Source of the DNA: Aquiflexum lacus | Lineage (GTDB): Bacteria > Bacteroidota > Bacteroidia > Cytophagales > Cyclobacteriaceae | Length of the DNA: 64,000 nt | Assembly: GCF_015476655.1 (NCBI RefSeq) | Contig: NZ_JABFHF010000001.1 | Location: 248,001 to 312,000, forward strand | Direction of reading: 5' to 3' | Part shown: positions 1 to 8,283 of the stretch, one piece after another | How the letters are laid out: every line of letters starts with the position of its first letter | Numbering within the stretch: the first letter of the stretch is position 1 | The notes under the pieces: generated by a model | Database searches by the model: none | The model's input: the letters and a program-made list of their open reading frames with translations, nothing else | Told to the model about the DNA's origin: nothing | Program-made: the position numbers and the translations under genes

Positions 1-77
1 TCCACAATTTTATAATAATGGTTGAGGACTTTAAATTCAGTTTGATTTGTGATAGTAGGTTTATTTATTGTTTCCAT
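1..77 (-). CDS. N-terminal end of an unknown gene, cut by the window edge
   Basis: An ATG on the minus strand opens a frame that stays open to the left edge for about 25 codons, beginning METINKPTITNQTEF. Too little is present to assign a family. The 320 bases to its right show no clear gene: a weak GTG-initiated frame of 63 codons (239-430) overlaps the start of the next gene and is probably not real. This divergent layout would place promoters for both directions between 78 and 400. Certainty is low because only the first codons are visible. Confidence 0.35.
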   Translation of the reverse strand, partial: METINKPTITNQTEFKVLNHYYKIV

Positions 78-401
78 TCGGCATTACATTGTTTAGGGTT
101 AAATTAAATCTTAATTGAGGGAATTATGCCCCAGACCTAAAATATTTAAAAGAGGATAGGAACATTAAAAATCCAAAAGGACTAATCCCTTAATAATTAA
201 ACCTAATTCCAATAGGTATTTTATCCAAAAGTAAAGAGGTGAAAATTGTAGTATTTACTGAATTAGCTTATAGAAAATCAAATTCGGTAAATTCCTTGAA
301 AAAGCGTTTGACTGGTTTTATAGCAGGTATCAATTTATTTAATTTTGAGCAAGCCAGTACCGGAAAAGAGCCTAGTTATGTATTAAAACCAAGAATTGTT
401 T

Positions 402-1001
402 ATGCAGGCAATGACCAAAAAACAGCTTGATGTGCTTTATTCACATACCGGTAAATATTATTGGAGGTTTGATTCCTACGAAAGGAGCCGCTTCAATTTT
501 ATGCTTCAGAATTGGGTTTCTCATATTGATATTGAAAGTGATCCTGTGATTTCTCTCAGTCTTTCTTTTACACCAAACCAAGGTGAAAATGTTGGGCCCA
601 AGCTTTTACTAAGGGAGATTGAAGGGATGTCCCAAAGTATCTACCTTAATTCTGATATAAATTGGGTTGAAAGAGAGGCTCCTGATTACCTCAATAGTTA
701 TTGGGATTTTGACTGTTGGTTGTTTTTGCAAGACAGGATCAAGTCCTCAATGAGGTATAGGGTTGCATCGATAATTGAATATGCGTTGTGTACCCCACAG
801 AAGCTTTTGTCATTGGGTATTCCTGCCAGCAGACAAGGGGTAACCTTAGGACAACTAGTGAAATTAGCCTCATTCAGTACAAAGAATGAATTAATGAATG
901 TCCCTAAATGTGGGGATAAGGCAGTCAATGCATTCTTGGACGCTCTTTCAGATGGTGGTTTAATGATTGATCCAAATTTGTATAGAAATGGAAATAGATA
1001 A
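402..1001 (+). CDS. Unknown protein with an RNA-polymerase alpha-CTD-like helix-hairpin-helix C-terminus
   Basis: About 199 residues. The N-terminal two thirds are not recognised. The last 60 residues have the layout of the RNA polymerase alpha C-terminal domain: LLSLGIP, then VTLGQLVKLASFSTKNEL, then a hairpin NVPKCGDKAVNAFLDAL, matching the usual pattern of a TxGDLV helix followed by N-x-G-x-K-[SA]. In that family this fold contacts DNA or protein. ATG codons at 402 and 411 are both plausible; a TTG lies just upstream at 396. The stop overlaps the start of the next gene, so the two are probably co-translated. The role is unknown; a DNA-binding or polymerase-binding function is inference from the fold alone. 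Confidence 0.65.
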   Translation: MQAMTKKQLDVLYSHTGKYYWRFDSYERSRFNFMLQNWVSHIDIESDPVISLSLSFTPNQGENVGPKLLLREIEGMSQSIYLNSDINWVEREAPDYLNSYWDFDCWLFLQDRIKSSMRYRVASIIEYALCTPQKLLSLGIPASRQGVTLGQLVKLASFSTKNELMNVPKCGDKAVNAFLDALSDGGLMIDPNLYRNGNR

Positions 1002-1542
1002 CTACAATTCCTTCGTTTTGGAAAGGTATAGGAAAACAAAATTCAGATTTACTAATTATAAAAGTGGTGAATTCTATTTTTTACCCATTTGTAAAAACAA
1101 TATTTTAAATCATGAGATGATTTCTTTTCAACCAAAGGAAGATACTAAAATTCTTCCAAAAATGTCTTTTTTGAGGATTCTTGCCACTGCAAAGGAGTTT
1201 CCTGAAACAAACTTGGACAAAGTTTTCCTTATAAATCCAATTGAGGGTTTGGAAATACACTGGTTACAACCGTTTAATGAATTTTTAGAAGAAGGCAGAG
1301 AAAGCAAAGGTTTTGAGGTTATGGTATATCTTGAGAGGCTAGTTCTTTTAAGCCCGTTTTTTCAAATCATTCCCAAGTTTGAGGATCTAAAGTTTTATCA
1401 AGCTGTATATATGATCTGTGAGACAGACCTGCCAATGTTTGAAAAGGTAACAGGATGCTTTAGCAAAATGGTTAGGGAAGAATTGAACCAGATGGGAATT
1501 TTCCTTAGAGGGCAGGATAAACATCATCCATCGAAGATTTGA
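988..1542 (+). CDS. Unknown protein, overlapping the preceding gene
   Basis: About 184 residues from the ATG at 988 (MEIDNYNSFVLERYRK); a TTG-initiated extension at 967 is possible but less likely. It overlaps the end of the preceding gene by 14 bases, which suggests translational coupling. The protein is soluble-looking with no signal peptide or membrane segment. No conserved motif is recognised. Its 3' end also overlaps the end of the convergent Crp-type gene by 38 bases, so the last residues of both are constrained by each other. It is best read as the partner of the alpha-CTD-like protein. Confidence 0.6.
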   Translation: MEIDNYNSFVLERYRKTKFRFTNYKSGEFYFLPICKNNILNHEMISFQPKEDTKILPKMSFLRILATAKEFPETNLDKVFLINPIEGLEIHWLQPFNEFLEEGRESKGFEVMVYLERLVLLSPFFQIIPKFEDLKFYQAVYMICETDLPMFEKVTGCFSKMVREELNQMGIFLRGQDKHHPSKI

Positions 1543-2107
1543 TTTTTGAAATGGTAGAAACAGAGCATTTGAGTATGTAGCCCAAGTCTTTGTTGGAAAA
1601 ATGGTTCATCTCGTGTGGAAAATGCTTTCTCATTTTTTTCAATGCGGTTTCTCGAGGAAGGTTAAATGCTTCATGCCACAAAACAGCATCCATTAAAATC
1701 TGTCTGTTTATATAAGATGCTAATTCTGCTACATCAGGTATTTTTTTAAGCAAAATCATTTCTGCTTCGTCAAGGAGTTCGAATACAGAAACATAGCTGA
1801 GTGCTTTGAGGTAAAAATCTGATGGTTCATTATTGAAATAAGAAGCTAAATCGGAAGCGATTTTTCCCGAGCCAAATATCCTTACCCTGTAGTCTCTTCC
1901 TTTTTCAGATGGGATCATTTTAGCAATATGACCTCTGTAAACATACCTTGCATAATGTTCTATCTCGCCTGGTTTTTTGATAATTTCCCCCTTTGAATAT
2001 TGTTTGACCTGAAGATAAGGGGCTAGTTGCTCATAGGTTTTCTCATTGACCCGAAGTAAGTGATCAAATTCTTTTTTCAGTAAAACTGTCCGCAAAATTT
2101 TCTTCAT
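1505..2107 (-). CDS. Crp/Fnr-type transcription regulator
   Basis: 200 residues. The first 115 residues look like the cyclic-nucleotide-binding jelly-roll of Crp-family regulators as found in Bacteroidota: YLQVKQYSKGEIIKKPGE, then a conserved turn near YVYRGHI and an FGSGKIASDL segment. The C-terminal part holds a winged-helix-like HTH (NKDLGYILKCSVSTISKIK). The effector-binding residues typical of cAMP binding are not evident, as is usual in this group, so the signal is unknown. It is transcribed divergently from the MauE-like gene, with about 220 bases between them that could hold a shared operator. Regulation of the adjacent redox/uptake locus is inference from position. Confidence 0.8.
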   Translation of the reverse strand: MKKILRTVLLKKEFDHLLRVNEKTYEQLAPYLQVKQYSKGEIIKKPGEIEHYARYVYRGHIAKMIPSEKGRDYRVRIFGSGKIASDLASYFNNEPSDFYLKALSYVSVFELLDEAEMILLKKIPDVAELASYINRQILMDAVLWHEAFNLPRETALKKMRKHFPHEMNHFSNKDLGYILKCSVSTISKIKSSMDDVYPAL

Positions 2108-2330
2108 ATTTTATCAAATTAAAAATGATATTTTTTAAAAATTAAGATCCTATCTAGACAAACATAACAATTTCAGTGTTTCATGACAAAATTCAGATTT
2201 ACTATGAACAGGTATTTTCCGAATTCGTTTTTCAAAAATTGATTTAGGGAAATTTTGAAAAGTATTCAATGTCATCTTTTTAGCCGAATGGGTACTTTGT
2301 TAAATTCAAGGAAAATTAACCAAGAATTTG

Positions 2331-2804
2331 ATGTTAAAAATGCTTTCCCAAAACAAAATCATGTGGATGGACTCCAAATCGGTAAGCCAACAAACCGCTA
2401 CTTTTATTCTTGTAGTAATTTGGACCTATACAGGGGTGGAGAAATTACTGGACTGGAAAAGAAGCTGGAATGCCTTCCACAATCAGACTTTTCCCAAGGA
2501 ACTGGCAGATATTATCAGCTATGCGGTTCCTATTTCGGAAATCCTGCTTGCCCTTTTGTTGGCATTTGCATTGACAAGGTGGTGGGGGCTGATAGGTTCA
2601 CTGTTATTGTTGACTGTATTCAATACCTATGTGGGGCTGATTTGGTGGGGAGCATTTCCTAGGGTACCCTGCAACTGTGCAGGGTTTTTGGAAAGCATGG
2701 GCTGGGCAGCACATTTTTGGTTTAATGCCGCCCTGACCGTAATAACTGTATTAGTCTTATGGATAAATAAAAAAACAAATATAAATCCTGATCCAAATAC
2801 CTAA
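2331..2804 (+). CDS. MauE/DoxX-like redox-associated membrane protein
   Basis: About 157 residues with four hydrophobic segments (roughly 25-45, 65-82, 88-108 and 125-147), the layout of the MauE/DoxX membrane family that supports thiol-disulfide chemistry across the inner membrane. Between the third and fourth segments is a Cys-x-Cys motif, PRVPCNCAGF, typical of MauE-type members. Several ATGs are available (2331, 2340, 2361, 2367); the last begins just before the first membrane segment and could be the true start. It lies upstream of a secreted peptide gene and facing a SusD-SusC-TlpA set. The expected job is to pass electrons to or from a periplasmic thioredoxin such as the TlpA-like protein nearby; that link is inference. 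Confidence 0.75.
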   Translation: MLKMLSQNKIMWMDSKSVSQQTATFILVVIWTYTGVEKLLDWKRSWNAFHNQTFPKELADIISYAVPISEILLALLLAFALTRWWGLIGSLLLLTVFNTYVGLIWWGAFPRVPCNCAGFLESMGWAAHFWFNAALTVITVLVLWINKKTNINPDPNT

Positions 2805-3028
2805 TTGGTGGTTTGATGGTGACTTCAAAATCTTGTGCCGCATCTCTCAGAAGCTTGGGGTGAGAGACAAGCTGAACCCGGCGGTGCGAGGGGCTGACCG
2901 TCCCCAATGGTGGGATTCCTGCCAATCGGTCGATGCTGTTCCCATAATTCAAATTATGAGTTTGGGGATAGTCAAAATAATGTTCAACCCATCAGGCAGT
3001 TTTGCTGCCTGATACAAATTACAATACG
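2805..3028 (+). other. G+C-rich multi-hairpin intergenic segment, possible structured RNA leader
   Basis: This 224-base gap is conspicuously richer in G and C than its surroundings and contains several potential stems: CTCTCA (2844-2849) with TGAGAG (2861-2866); GGGG (2890-2893) with CCCC (2902-2905); TGGGA (2911-2915) with TCCCA (2940-2944); and a perfect 9-bp stem ATCAGGCAG/CTGCCTGAT (2991-2999 and 3005-3013) ending 15 bases before the next start codon. It does not match the cobalamin or TPP riboswitch cores as I know them. A frame is also open through part of it, so decayed coding sequence is an alternative. Confidence 0.4.
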
Positions 3029-3292
3029 ATGAAAAAGTTAATGAAAATGTTACCGCTCCTTGGATTGGTGCTGGCAGCAGTGTTTGCGCTTGCATTTACA
3101 AATCCAATGGATACCAATCAGGTCCAATATGGATATGATCCGGTTGAAGATGAATGGATTCCGCTTACAGGAATGCAAGAGTCTGTGGATTTCGAATGTA
3201 ATTCCACCTCTCTTCCCATTCATTGCCTTTATGATGGAATTGAGGGGAATCCTTTGAAGCCTTTAAATACTGTTGTAAGGGTGTTGCCTTGA
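3029..3292 (+). CDS. DUF6520-type secreted small peptide
   Basis: 87 residues beginning MKKLMKMLPLLGLVLAAV, a classical signal peptide with cleavage expected after the AFALAF segment. The mature part is short and acidic, with a pattern seen in DUF6520-type peptides of Bacteroidota (GYDPVEDEWIPL), and carries two cysteines 11 residues apart in the region DFECNSTSLPIHC, able to form a disulfide. The ATG at 3029 is preferred over a TTG-like upstream extension because it starts the signal peptide exactly. It follows the MauE-like gene and ends at a strong bidirectional terminator. Family function is unknown; a disulfide-containing exported peptide handled by the neighbouring redox proteins is my inference. 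Confidence 0.7.
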   Translation: MKKLMKMLPLLGLVLAAVFALAFTNPMDTNQVQYGYDPVEDEWIPLTGMQESVDFECNSTSLPIHCLYDGIEGNPLKPLNTVVRVLP

Positions 3293-3300
3293 TTTAAAAT

Positions 3301-3328
3301 AGAGAGACTGGAATGTTCCAGTCTCTCT
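3301..3328. terminator. Bidirectional rho-independent terminator
   Basis: A perfect 13-bp stem (AGAGAGACTGGAA paired with TTCCAGTCTCTCT) with a two-base loop, flanked by short A and T runs on either side. It sits between the convergent DUF6520 and SusD genes, with the SusD stop codon only two bases away, so it should end transcripts from both strands. Confidence 0.85.
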
Positions 3329-3329
3329 T

Positions 3330-4658
3330 TCAATAAAATGATTTTTCTAAAGGTGGTACTGGAAATATATATCTTGGGGATTGGGGTTCCAAAATATACT
3401 CTTCACCTTCAATTGACTTTCTTAAAGTAATTTGAAAATCCGGATCATTATTCATTCTTTTTATATCGGCCCATCTTAGACCTCTAAATACCAATTCTTT
3501 TCTCCTTTCTTCAAGGACCCTTGTCAGGATTTCCTTGTATTCAGTTGAATGAAAGGCTTCGAAATTATCTTTTTGGTATCTTTTGGAAAGCAGAAGATTT
3601 AAATCCTCTAAAGCTTCAATCAAGTTTCCTGTCCTTAGGGAAGATTCAGCTCTTATCAATAAAATCTCATCTGTTGCCAATCCTGAAAAGAATTGTGAAG
3701 TTCCGGTATAACTGCCAGTAAAATTGATATTCCCCTGCGGGCGGGTTATAAAATAGGCCTGTTTTCTAAGGTCATTTTCTTCATAAAGATTTAAAAGTTC
3801 AGGATTGATTATTGTCTGTGGTGATGTGTTAAAAGAATATGACATCAACCTGGAAAAATAAATTACTTCCTCATTGAATAAAGTAAAGGGATTTTGAAGG
3901 TTTAAATTTAGCTCGTTAAAATCCATTAAGTTTATTCCTGACGCAAGGGTTTTGTCTGAATATGCCAGGGCTGATTCATAATTTTCTATATCCAGATATA
4001 TCCTTGCCAAAAGTGCGTTTGCAGCTTTTTTGGATGGTAAAGTCGGGAAGTCTCGATTTTCGGGAAGATATTCAAGGGCATCCATTAAATCTCCGATAAT
4101 CATTTGGTATACCTCGTTGATTGTTCCAATTTGGCTCTGATCATTTTGGTTTGGAGACTTCGGTATAGGGATATATTTGTTATTATCATTGTTTGAATTC
4201 TTAAATTCAGGAACGAATATCTTTGCAATTACATAGAGGCTGTAAGCTCTTATAAAATATGCAGTTCCCTTAAGGTTTTTTTTTCTTTCGACATTTCCTG
4301 CTACCCCATCTACTGAAGTCAAAATGAGATTTGCATTAAATATATTTCTATATGGTATCAGCCATTCAGTCACTCTTTCTTCAAGATCAAATGGATTTTC
4401 ATCCCATAAGTATATACCTCTTTGCCACTGTTGATAAGATAGAATGCCACCATCATTTGTGAAATATTCATCAGCAGCAAGTAGGGGGATAACAAGTTCC
4501 GCATTTATTTCTGAATTGTTGTTGAACAACGCTTCCATGTCGTCCAAATTATCAGGAATTGCAAGGGATTTGTTAGGTTTTGCGTCCAGAAAGTCACCGC
4601 ATGCCGATAATATCAGAAACAGTGCGGGAAAACAGAATATTAATATATGCTTTTTCAT
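3330..4658 (-). CDS. SusD/RagB-family outer-membrane lipoprotein
   Basis: 442 residues. The N-terminus is a lipoprotein signal ending in the lipobox LSAC with the lipidated cysteine at about residue 20. The rest is the helix-rich SusD fold: the SusD-like N-terminal region with FIRAYSLYVIAKIFVPEF and the C-terminal ILLIRAESSLRTG and ELVFRGLRWADIKR motifs characteristic of the family. SusD proteins are surface lids that capture a ligand for the SusC channel. At 442 residues it is on the short side for the family, as is common in SusCD pairs not dedicated to polysaccharides. It lies downstream of SusC on the same strand, separated by an unusually long 432-base gap. The substrate is not predictable; no glycan-degrading enzyme is nearby. 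Confidence 0.92.
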   Translation of the reverse strand: MKKHILIFCFPALFLILSACGDFLDAKPNKSLAIPDNLDDMEALFNNNSEINAELVIPLLAADEYFTNDGGILSYQQWQRGIYLWDENPFDLEERVTEWLIPYRNIFNANLILTSVDGVAGNVERKKNLKGTAYFIRAYSLYVIAKIFVPEFKNSNNDNNKYIPIPKSPNQNDQSQIGTINEVYQMIIGDLMDALEYLPENRDFPTLPSKKAANALLARIYLDIENYESALAYSDKTLASGINLMDFNELNLNLQNPFTLFNEEVIYFSRLMSYSFNTSPQTIINPELLNLYEENDLRKQAYFITRPQGNINFTGSYTGTSQFFSGLATDEILLIRAESSLRTGNLIEALEDLNLLLSKRYQKDNFEAFHSTEYKEILTRVLEERRKELVFRGLRWADIKRMNNDPDFQITLRKSIEGEEYILEPQSPRYIFPVPPLEKSFY

Positions 4659-5090
4659 GATGTATGATTTTTTGTTTTAACTGTATTTAGTAATCTGATT
4701 TAGAATTGATTTGGAATTTGGGAATTGTTTTTACAATGAGAGGAATCAGATCGAATTTCAATTATTACTTATGGATTTAATAAAAACCTCCCAATCCCCA
4801 ACCTCTTTCGGCTTTGGAAGAGGTATATTGGGAACTTCTTTGATTTTTTGGAATACATACATCCTCAAAATTTCAGAAATTAACTACACTGAAGTTTCGT
4901 CACCTTTTGTGTTTCCGAAAGCTACATTTGGGTTTTATCAACGTTTAACCAATTATGAGAAAGTAAACCGGTAGCTGATTGGGAGGAATTATTCTTTTTT
5001 CAAAGAGGACTGGAATTCAATGTTTTATTTAATTTAAGTCCATCTTCAATCCTAAGCTGACATGGGTTTTTCCTTCCAAGTTGACTCGTA
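4659..5090. other. Long SusC-SusD intergenic gap with a nested inverted repeat
   Basis: No convincing gene is seen. The gap contains a nested inverted repeat: outer arms TCCCAAT (4789-4795) and ATTGGGA (4827-4833), inner arms ACCTCTT (4801-4807) and AAGAGGT (4818-4824). It could attenuate or process the SusC-SusD transcript, giving unequal amounts of the two proteins; this is inference. SusC and SusD genes are usually separated by only a few tens of bases, which makes the gap unusual. Confidence 0.45.
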
Positions 5091-8000
5091 CTAGAAATCA
5101 ACTTTTAATCCAACCGCGAGGGTTTTCAATGGTCTCATGGATCTAAAGTCAGGATCGATTATATCATTAGTATGCTTCCAGATTATGCCTAGGTTATTTG
5201 CATATACATAAGTTTCTATCCTTTCAAATGGCAATCTTTTGAATTTTGCATTCGAAAGACTGTAGGAAAGGCGGATGTCCTGGAACCTGATATTATCAGC
5301 ACGGTCAACTAGAATGGACGAATTGGAATAAAAGGTATTCCTCTGGACATTCAGGTTTGCAGGTTCTGAAGGTATATAGGTGATTAATTCATCACCTGGT
5401 GTTTGCCACCTGTTGGCATAATCTGCATGGTCAATGATACCTCTTGATAAATTGGCAAAGTTCACTGAACTTCTTCTGAAGTAATATCCCAAACGGTAAG
5501 AGATATTAAAGGAAATACTGAAGTCCTTTATCCTTAAATCATTGCGGAATGCTCCAAAATGAGTCGGTCTTGAAGCCCCATGGTGAATAAGGTTTTCAGG
5601 TGTAGTTTCAGAAATTATCCGTGAATAATTGTTGCTGGGGACATTTTCCAGAACTCCCAAAGGATCTCCGGTATTGGGGTCAAGTCCTGCCCAGTCCAGA
5701 CTGTAAACTGAGAAAAGAGGCTTACCTGCCAATGGGGCCAGAAATGCAGAAGTTGCGGAGTTGAGATAGCTTATGACATGGGAATTGATATCATATTGGG
5801 TGACCTTTTCATTGATGTGACTGTAGAAGAAATTGGCATTCCATTGGAAAGATTGTTTGTTTATGACTTTGGACTGTAGGACAAAATCAATCCCCATTGT
5901 TTCCGTTGTGGCAAAATTTCCCCTCATTTGACCCACCCCGATATAGGCCGGGGTAAGGAAATTACCGATTAGATCCGTGCCCTCTTTTCGATAGAATTCA
6001 AGACTTCCCGACCATCTGTTTTTTGAGGAGGCAAAATCAACTGCAAAGTTCCAAATGCCTATTTTTTCCCATCTCAGCTCAGGGTTCGGAGGATTTGAAA
6101 TTTGCGCATACCGTAGATTTGGGATAATGGGATTACTCGTAAAGTACATTGCGGTAGGGTAGGCACTGACTGTTTTGTCGACATTCCCATTGTAACCATA
6201 CGTTAACCTTGCCTTTAGGAAATCTATTTTCGTGGATTTGAAAAAAGGCTCTTCACTGATGATCCAACCTAATCCTGAAGACCATAGGGGTACGCCTTTC
6301 TGGTTGGTTTCGACTCCGAAAATATTTGATTTGTCCTTCCTTGCACTTGCAGTCAATATGAGTTTTTTTCTGAAAGTGTATGTTGTATTGGCAAAATAGG
6401 AAACGAACCTGTCGATCATTCCGGAATGTGATATGCCTGAGGGTATGGAAAATTGATAGATTTGACTATAAAGCTGGGGAAATCTGTTAACGAAATCAAC
6501 AGGGGTACTGATGCCAATTCTATCATCATATCCATAGAAAAAGCTTCCACTGGATAAGCTCGTCTGGTTTTTTAATTCAAACCCGGCAATAGACTCAATC
6601 CTATGGTCATTGCCGATCAGCGTGCTGTGGTCCGCTTGCAACCTTATTGTATGGCTGTAGTTGGTACCATTCTGCACAAATAGTCTATCTCCTAGAGGTA
6701 CCGGTCTTCTGATAAGTCCATCATCATCAATACTTGAATAACTGTTAATCATATTCCGTAATTGAAATGCCTCCTGAGGTGTCCGGTTTCTGGTGTCTGA
6801 GCTATTGTTCCAATATTGGTAGTCTGCTCTTAAAGACAGATCCCTGGTGGGGAAATATACTATCCCGGTATTGACTCTCAGGTCATTGGAAATAGTTCTG
6901 TTGTCCAGCATTCCTCTTTCTTCAAGGGGTCTGAAGTCCCAATCCAACAGACCTGAATCAGTGAATTGGTTCTTGAACCTGTCAGTGAATCCCGCCACAA
7001 TCATTGCAGGAGAACCGTTATGGTCTGTCAAGGATTCATAAGGATGGGTATTTGGTATTTCAGTATCCTGAAAGGATTTTTGTCTTGAGAAATAAAGGCC
7101 TGTATAAAACTCCACTTTGTCGTTGAATAGGTTCCAAGAGTTTTTGTTGTTCAATGTGATCCTTTGCATCTGGTTCCCAATTGTATTCGACCGGTTGTTG
7201 TCAAATCCAGTGGAGAAAACATATCTGAAATTTTCTGTGCCGCCATTTAAGTTCAAGGCATATTGCTCAAAAACACTGTTTCTGGAATAGTGGTCATACA
7301 GTTCCGACCTGAAATCATTGTTCCTGAACCGGTTCAATTGGGCATCTGCCTGGTCCGGGGAAATAGTCCCGTTTCTGGCAGCAAGGAGAGTTTCCACCAC
7401 AGGTGAAAGTACAGGTCTGGTAATATTATTGATCCGGTTATTGTAATAACCCCGTTCGAAAAGTGACTTTTCAATGTCGATGAAGTCTGAGATTCCCATA
7501 AGGGGCAAATAGTGATAATCCTGTCTTTCTCCAATGGTCATGTTGGAATTGAAAGAAATCCTTGCCCCCTGATTGTAAGACCCGGATTTTGTAGTGATTA
7601 CAATTACCCCATTTCCCGCTCTGGCACCCCAGATGGATGCGGCTGCAGCGTCTTTAAGAACTGTTATGCTTTCTACGTCATTTGGGTTTATTGACTCCAA
7701 AGGTCCATCAAAGGGAATCCTGTCAATGATGATCAAAGGCATGGTATTGGCGAAAATCGTACTCCTTCCACGAATACTCAAAACATCATCGGACGGACCA
7801 TTTCTGTTAAAAATCAGACCTGGAGTAATGTCTTCCAGCCTGTCCAAAATATTGGTACTGATCCGCCTATCAACCATCTCCTGGTTAATCTTTACAAAAG
7901 AGCCTGTGGCAGTTTGGGTGGAAAGTTCCTGGTATCCAGTGGAAACCAGATCAAACTGTTCAATGTCGATTTCCCGGTTTTCCATTAAAATTACCACCGA

Positions 8001-8282
8001 CCCCTCATTAGGTACTGAGAGGCTATATTCCACAGTGATGAAACCAATGTAACTGACAACCAACCGATGTTCACCGTGGTCAAGTTTGAGTTGGAACTCA
8101 CCTTTTTCATCTGCAACGGCAGCAATTTCCTTATCAAGGACCTTTATGATAGCACCTGGCAGTGCTTCATTGTCACTTTTGTTGATGATTTTCCCTCTGA
8201 TGGCAAATTCTGCCTCAGACTGGGCATTTGTTATGAATGGAATTATCATCCATACCAATAGAAGTAAGTAGGTTTTTTTCAT
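5091..8282 (-). CDS. SusC/RagA-family TonB-linked outer-membrane receptor
   Basis: 1063 residues: signal peptide (MKKTYLLLLVWMIIPFITNA), an N-terminal carboxypeptidase-regulatory-like beta domain (about 25-105, IRGKIINKSDNEALPGA), a plug domain (about 115-240) with the RagA signature GARAGNGVIVITTKSG, and a large beta-barrel ending in aromatic residues (LKVDF). A SusC/RagA-type receptor imports ligand through the outer membrane using TonB energy, with SusD as its lid. The length is normal for the family. It follows the TlpA-like gene by a single base and precedes SusD, so the three probably form one operon read from the right. The ligand is unknown; the thioredoxin partner and nearby cysteine peptide suggest a peptide rather than a glycan. 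Confidence 0.95.
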   Translation of the reverse strand: MKKTYLLLLVWMIIPFITNAQSEAEFAIRGKIINKSDNEALPGAIIKVLDKEIAAVADEKGEFQLKLDHGEHRLVVSYIGFITVEYSLSVPNEGSVVILMENREIDIEQFDLVSTGYQELSTQTATGSFVKINQEMVDRRISTNILDRLEDITPGLIFNRNGPSDDVLSIRGRSTIFANTMPLIIIDRIPFDGPLESINPNDVESITVLKDAAAASIWGARAGNGVIVITTKSGSYNQGARISFNSNMTIGERQDYHYLPLMGISDFIDIEKSLFERGYYNNRINNITRPVLSPVVETLLAARNGTISPDQADAQLNRFRNNDFRSELYDHYSRNSVFEQYALNLNGGTENFRYVFSTGFDNNRSNTIGNQMQRITLNNKNSWNLFNDKVEFYTGLYFSRQKSFQDTEIPNTHPYESLTDHNGSPAMIVAGFTDRFKNQFTDSGLLDWDFRPLEERGMLDNRTISNDLRVNTGIVYFPTRDLSLRADYQYWNNSSDTRNRTPQEAFQLRNMINSYSSIDDDGLIRRPVPLGDRLFVQNGTNYSHTIRLQADHSTLIGNDHRIESIAGFELKNQTSLSSGSFFYGYDDRIGISTPVDFVNRFPQLYSQIYQFSIPSGISHSGMIDRFVSYFANTTYTFRKKLILTASARKDKSNIFGVETNQKGVPLWSSGLGWIISEEPFFKSTKIDFLKARLTYGYNGNVDKTVSAYPTAMYFTSNPIIPNLRYAQISNPPNPELRWEKIGIWNFAVDFASSKNRWSGSLEFYRKEGTDLIGNFLTPAYIGVGQMRGNFATTETMGIDFVLQSKVINKQSFQWNANFFYSHINEKVTQYDINSHVISYLNSATSAFLAPLAGKPLFSVYSLDWAGLDPNTGDPLGVLENVPSNNYSRIISETTPENLIHHGASRPTHFGAFRNDLRIKDFSISFNISYRLGYYFRRSSVNFANLSRGIIDHADYANRWQTPGDELITYIPSEPANLNVQRNTFYSNSSILVDRADNIRFQDIRLSYSLSNAKFKRLPFERIETYVYANNLGIIWKHTNDIIDPDFRSMRPLKTLAVGLKVDF

Positions 8283-8283
8283 G

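Noticed and set aside
239-430. 63-codon frame with a GTG start at the left side of the window
   Set aside because: It overlaps the start of the alpha-CTD-like gene, has no recognisable features, and the composition is not clearly coding.
2255-2662. Long frame on the plus strand overlapping the MauE-like gene
   Set aside because: It is a shifted-frame shadow; the MauE frame has conserved helices and C-x-C, this one does not.
2811-3015. Cobalamin or TPP riboswitch before the DUF6520 gene
   Set aside because: The core motifs of either riboswitch cannot be found, so only a structured-leader call is justified.
4711-4974. 87-codon frame in the SusC-SusD gap
   Set aside because: Lies on the opposite strand, has no start context or family match, and covers the nested inverted repeat.
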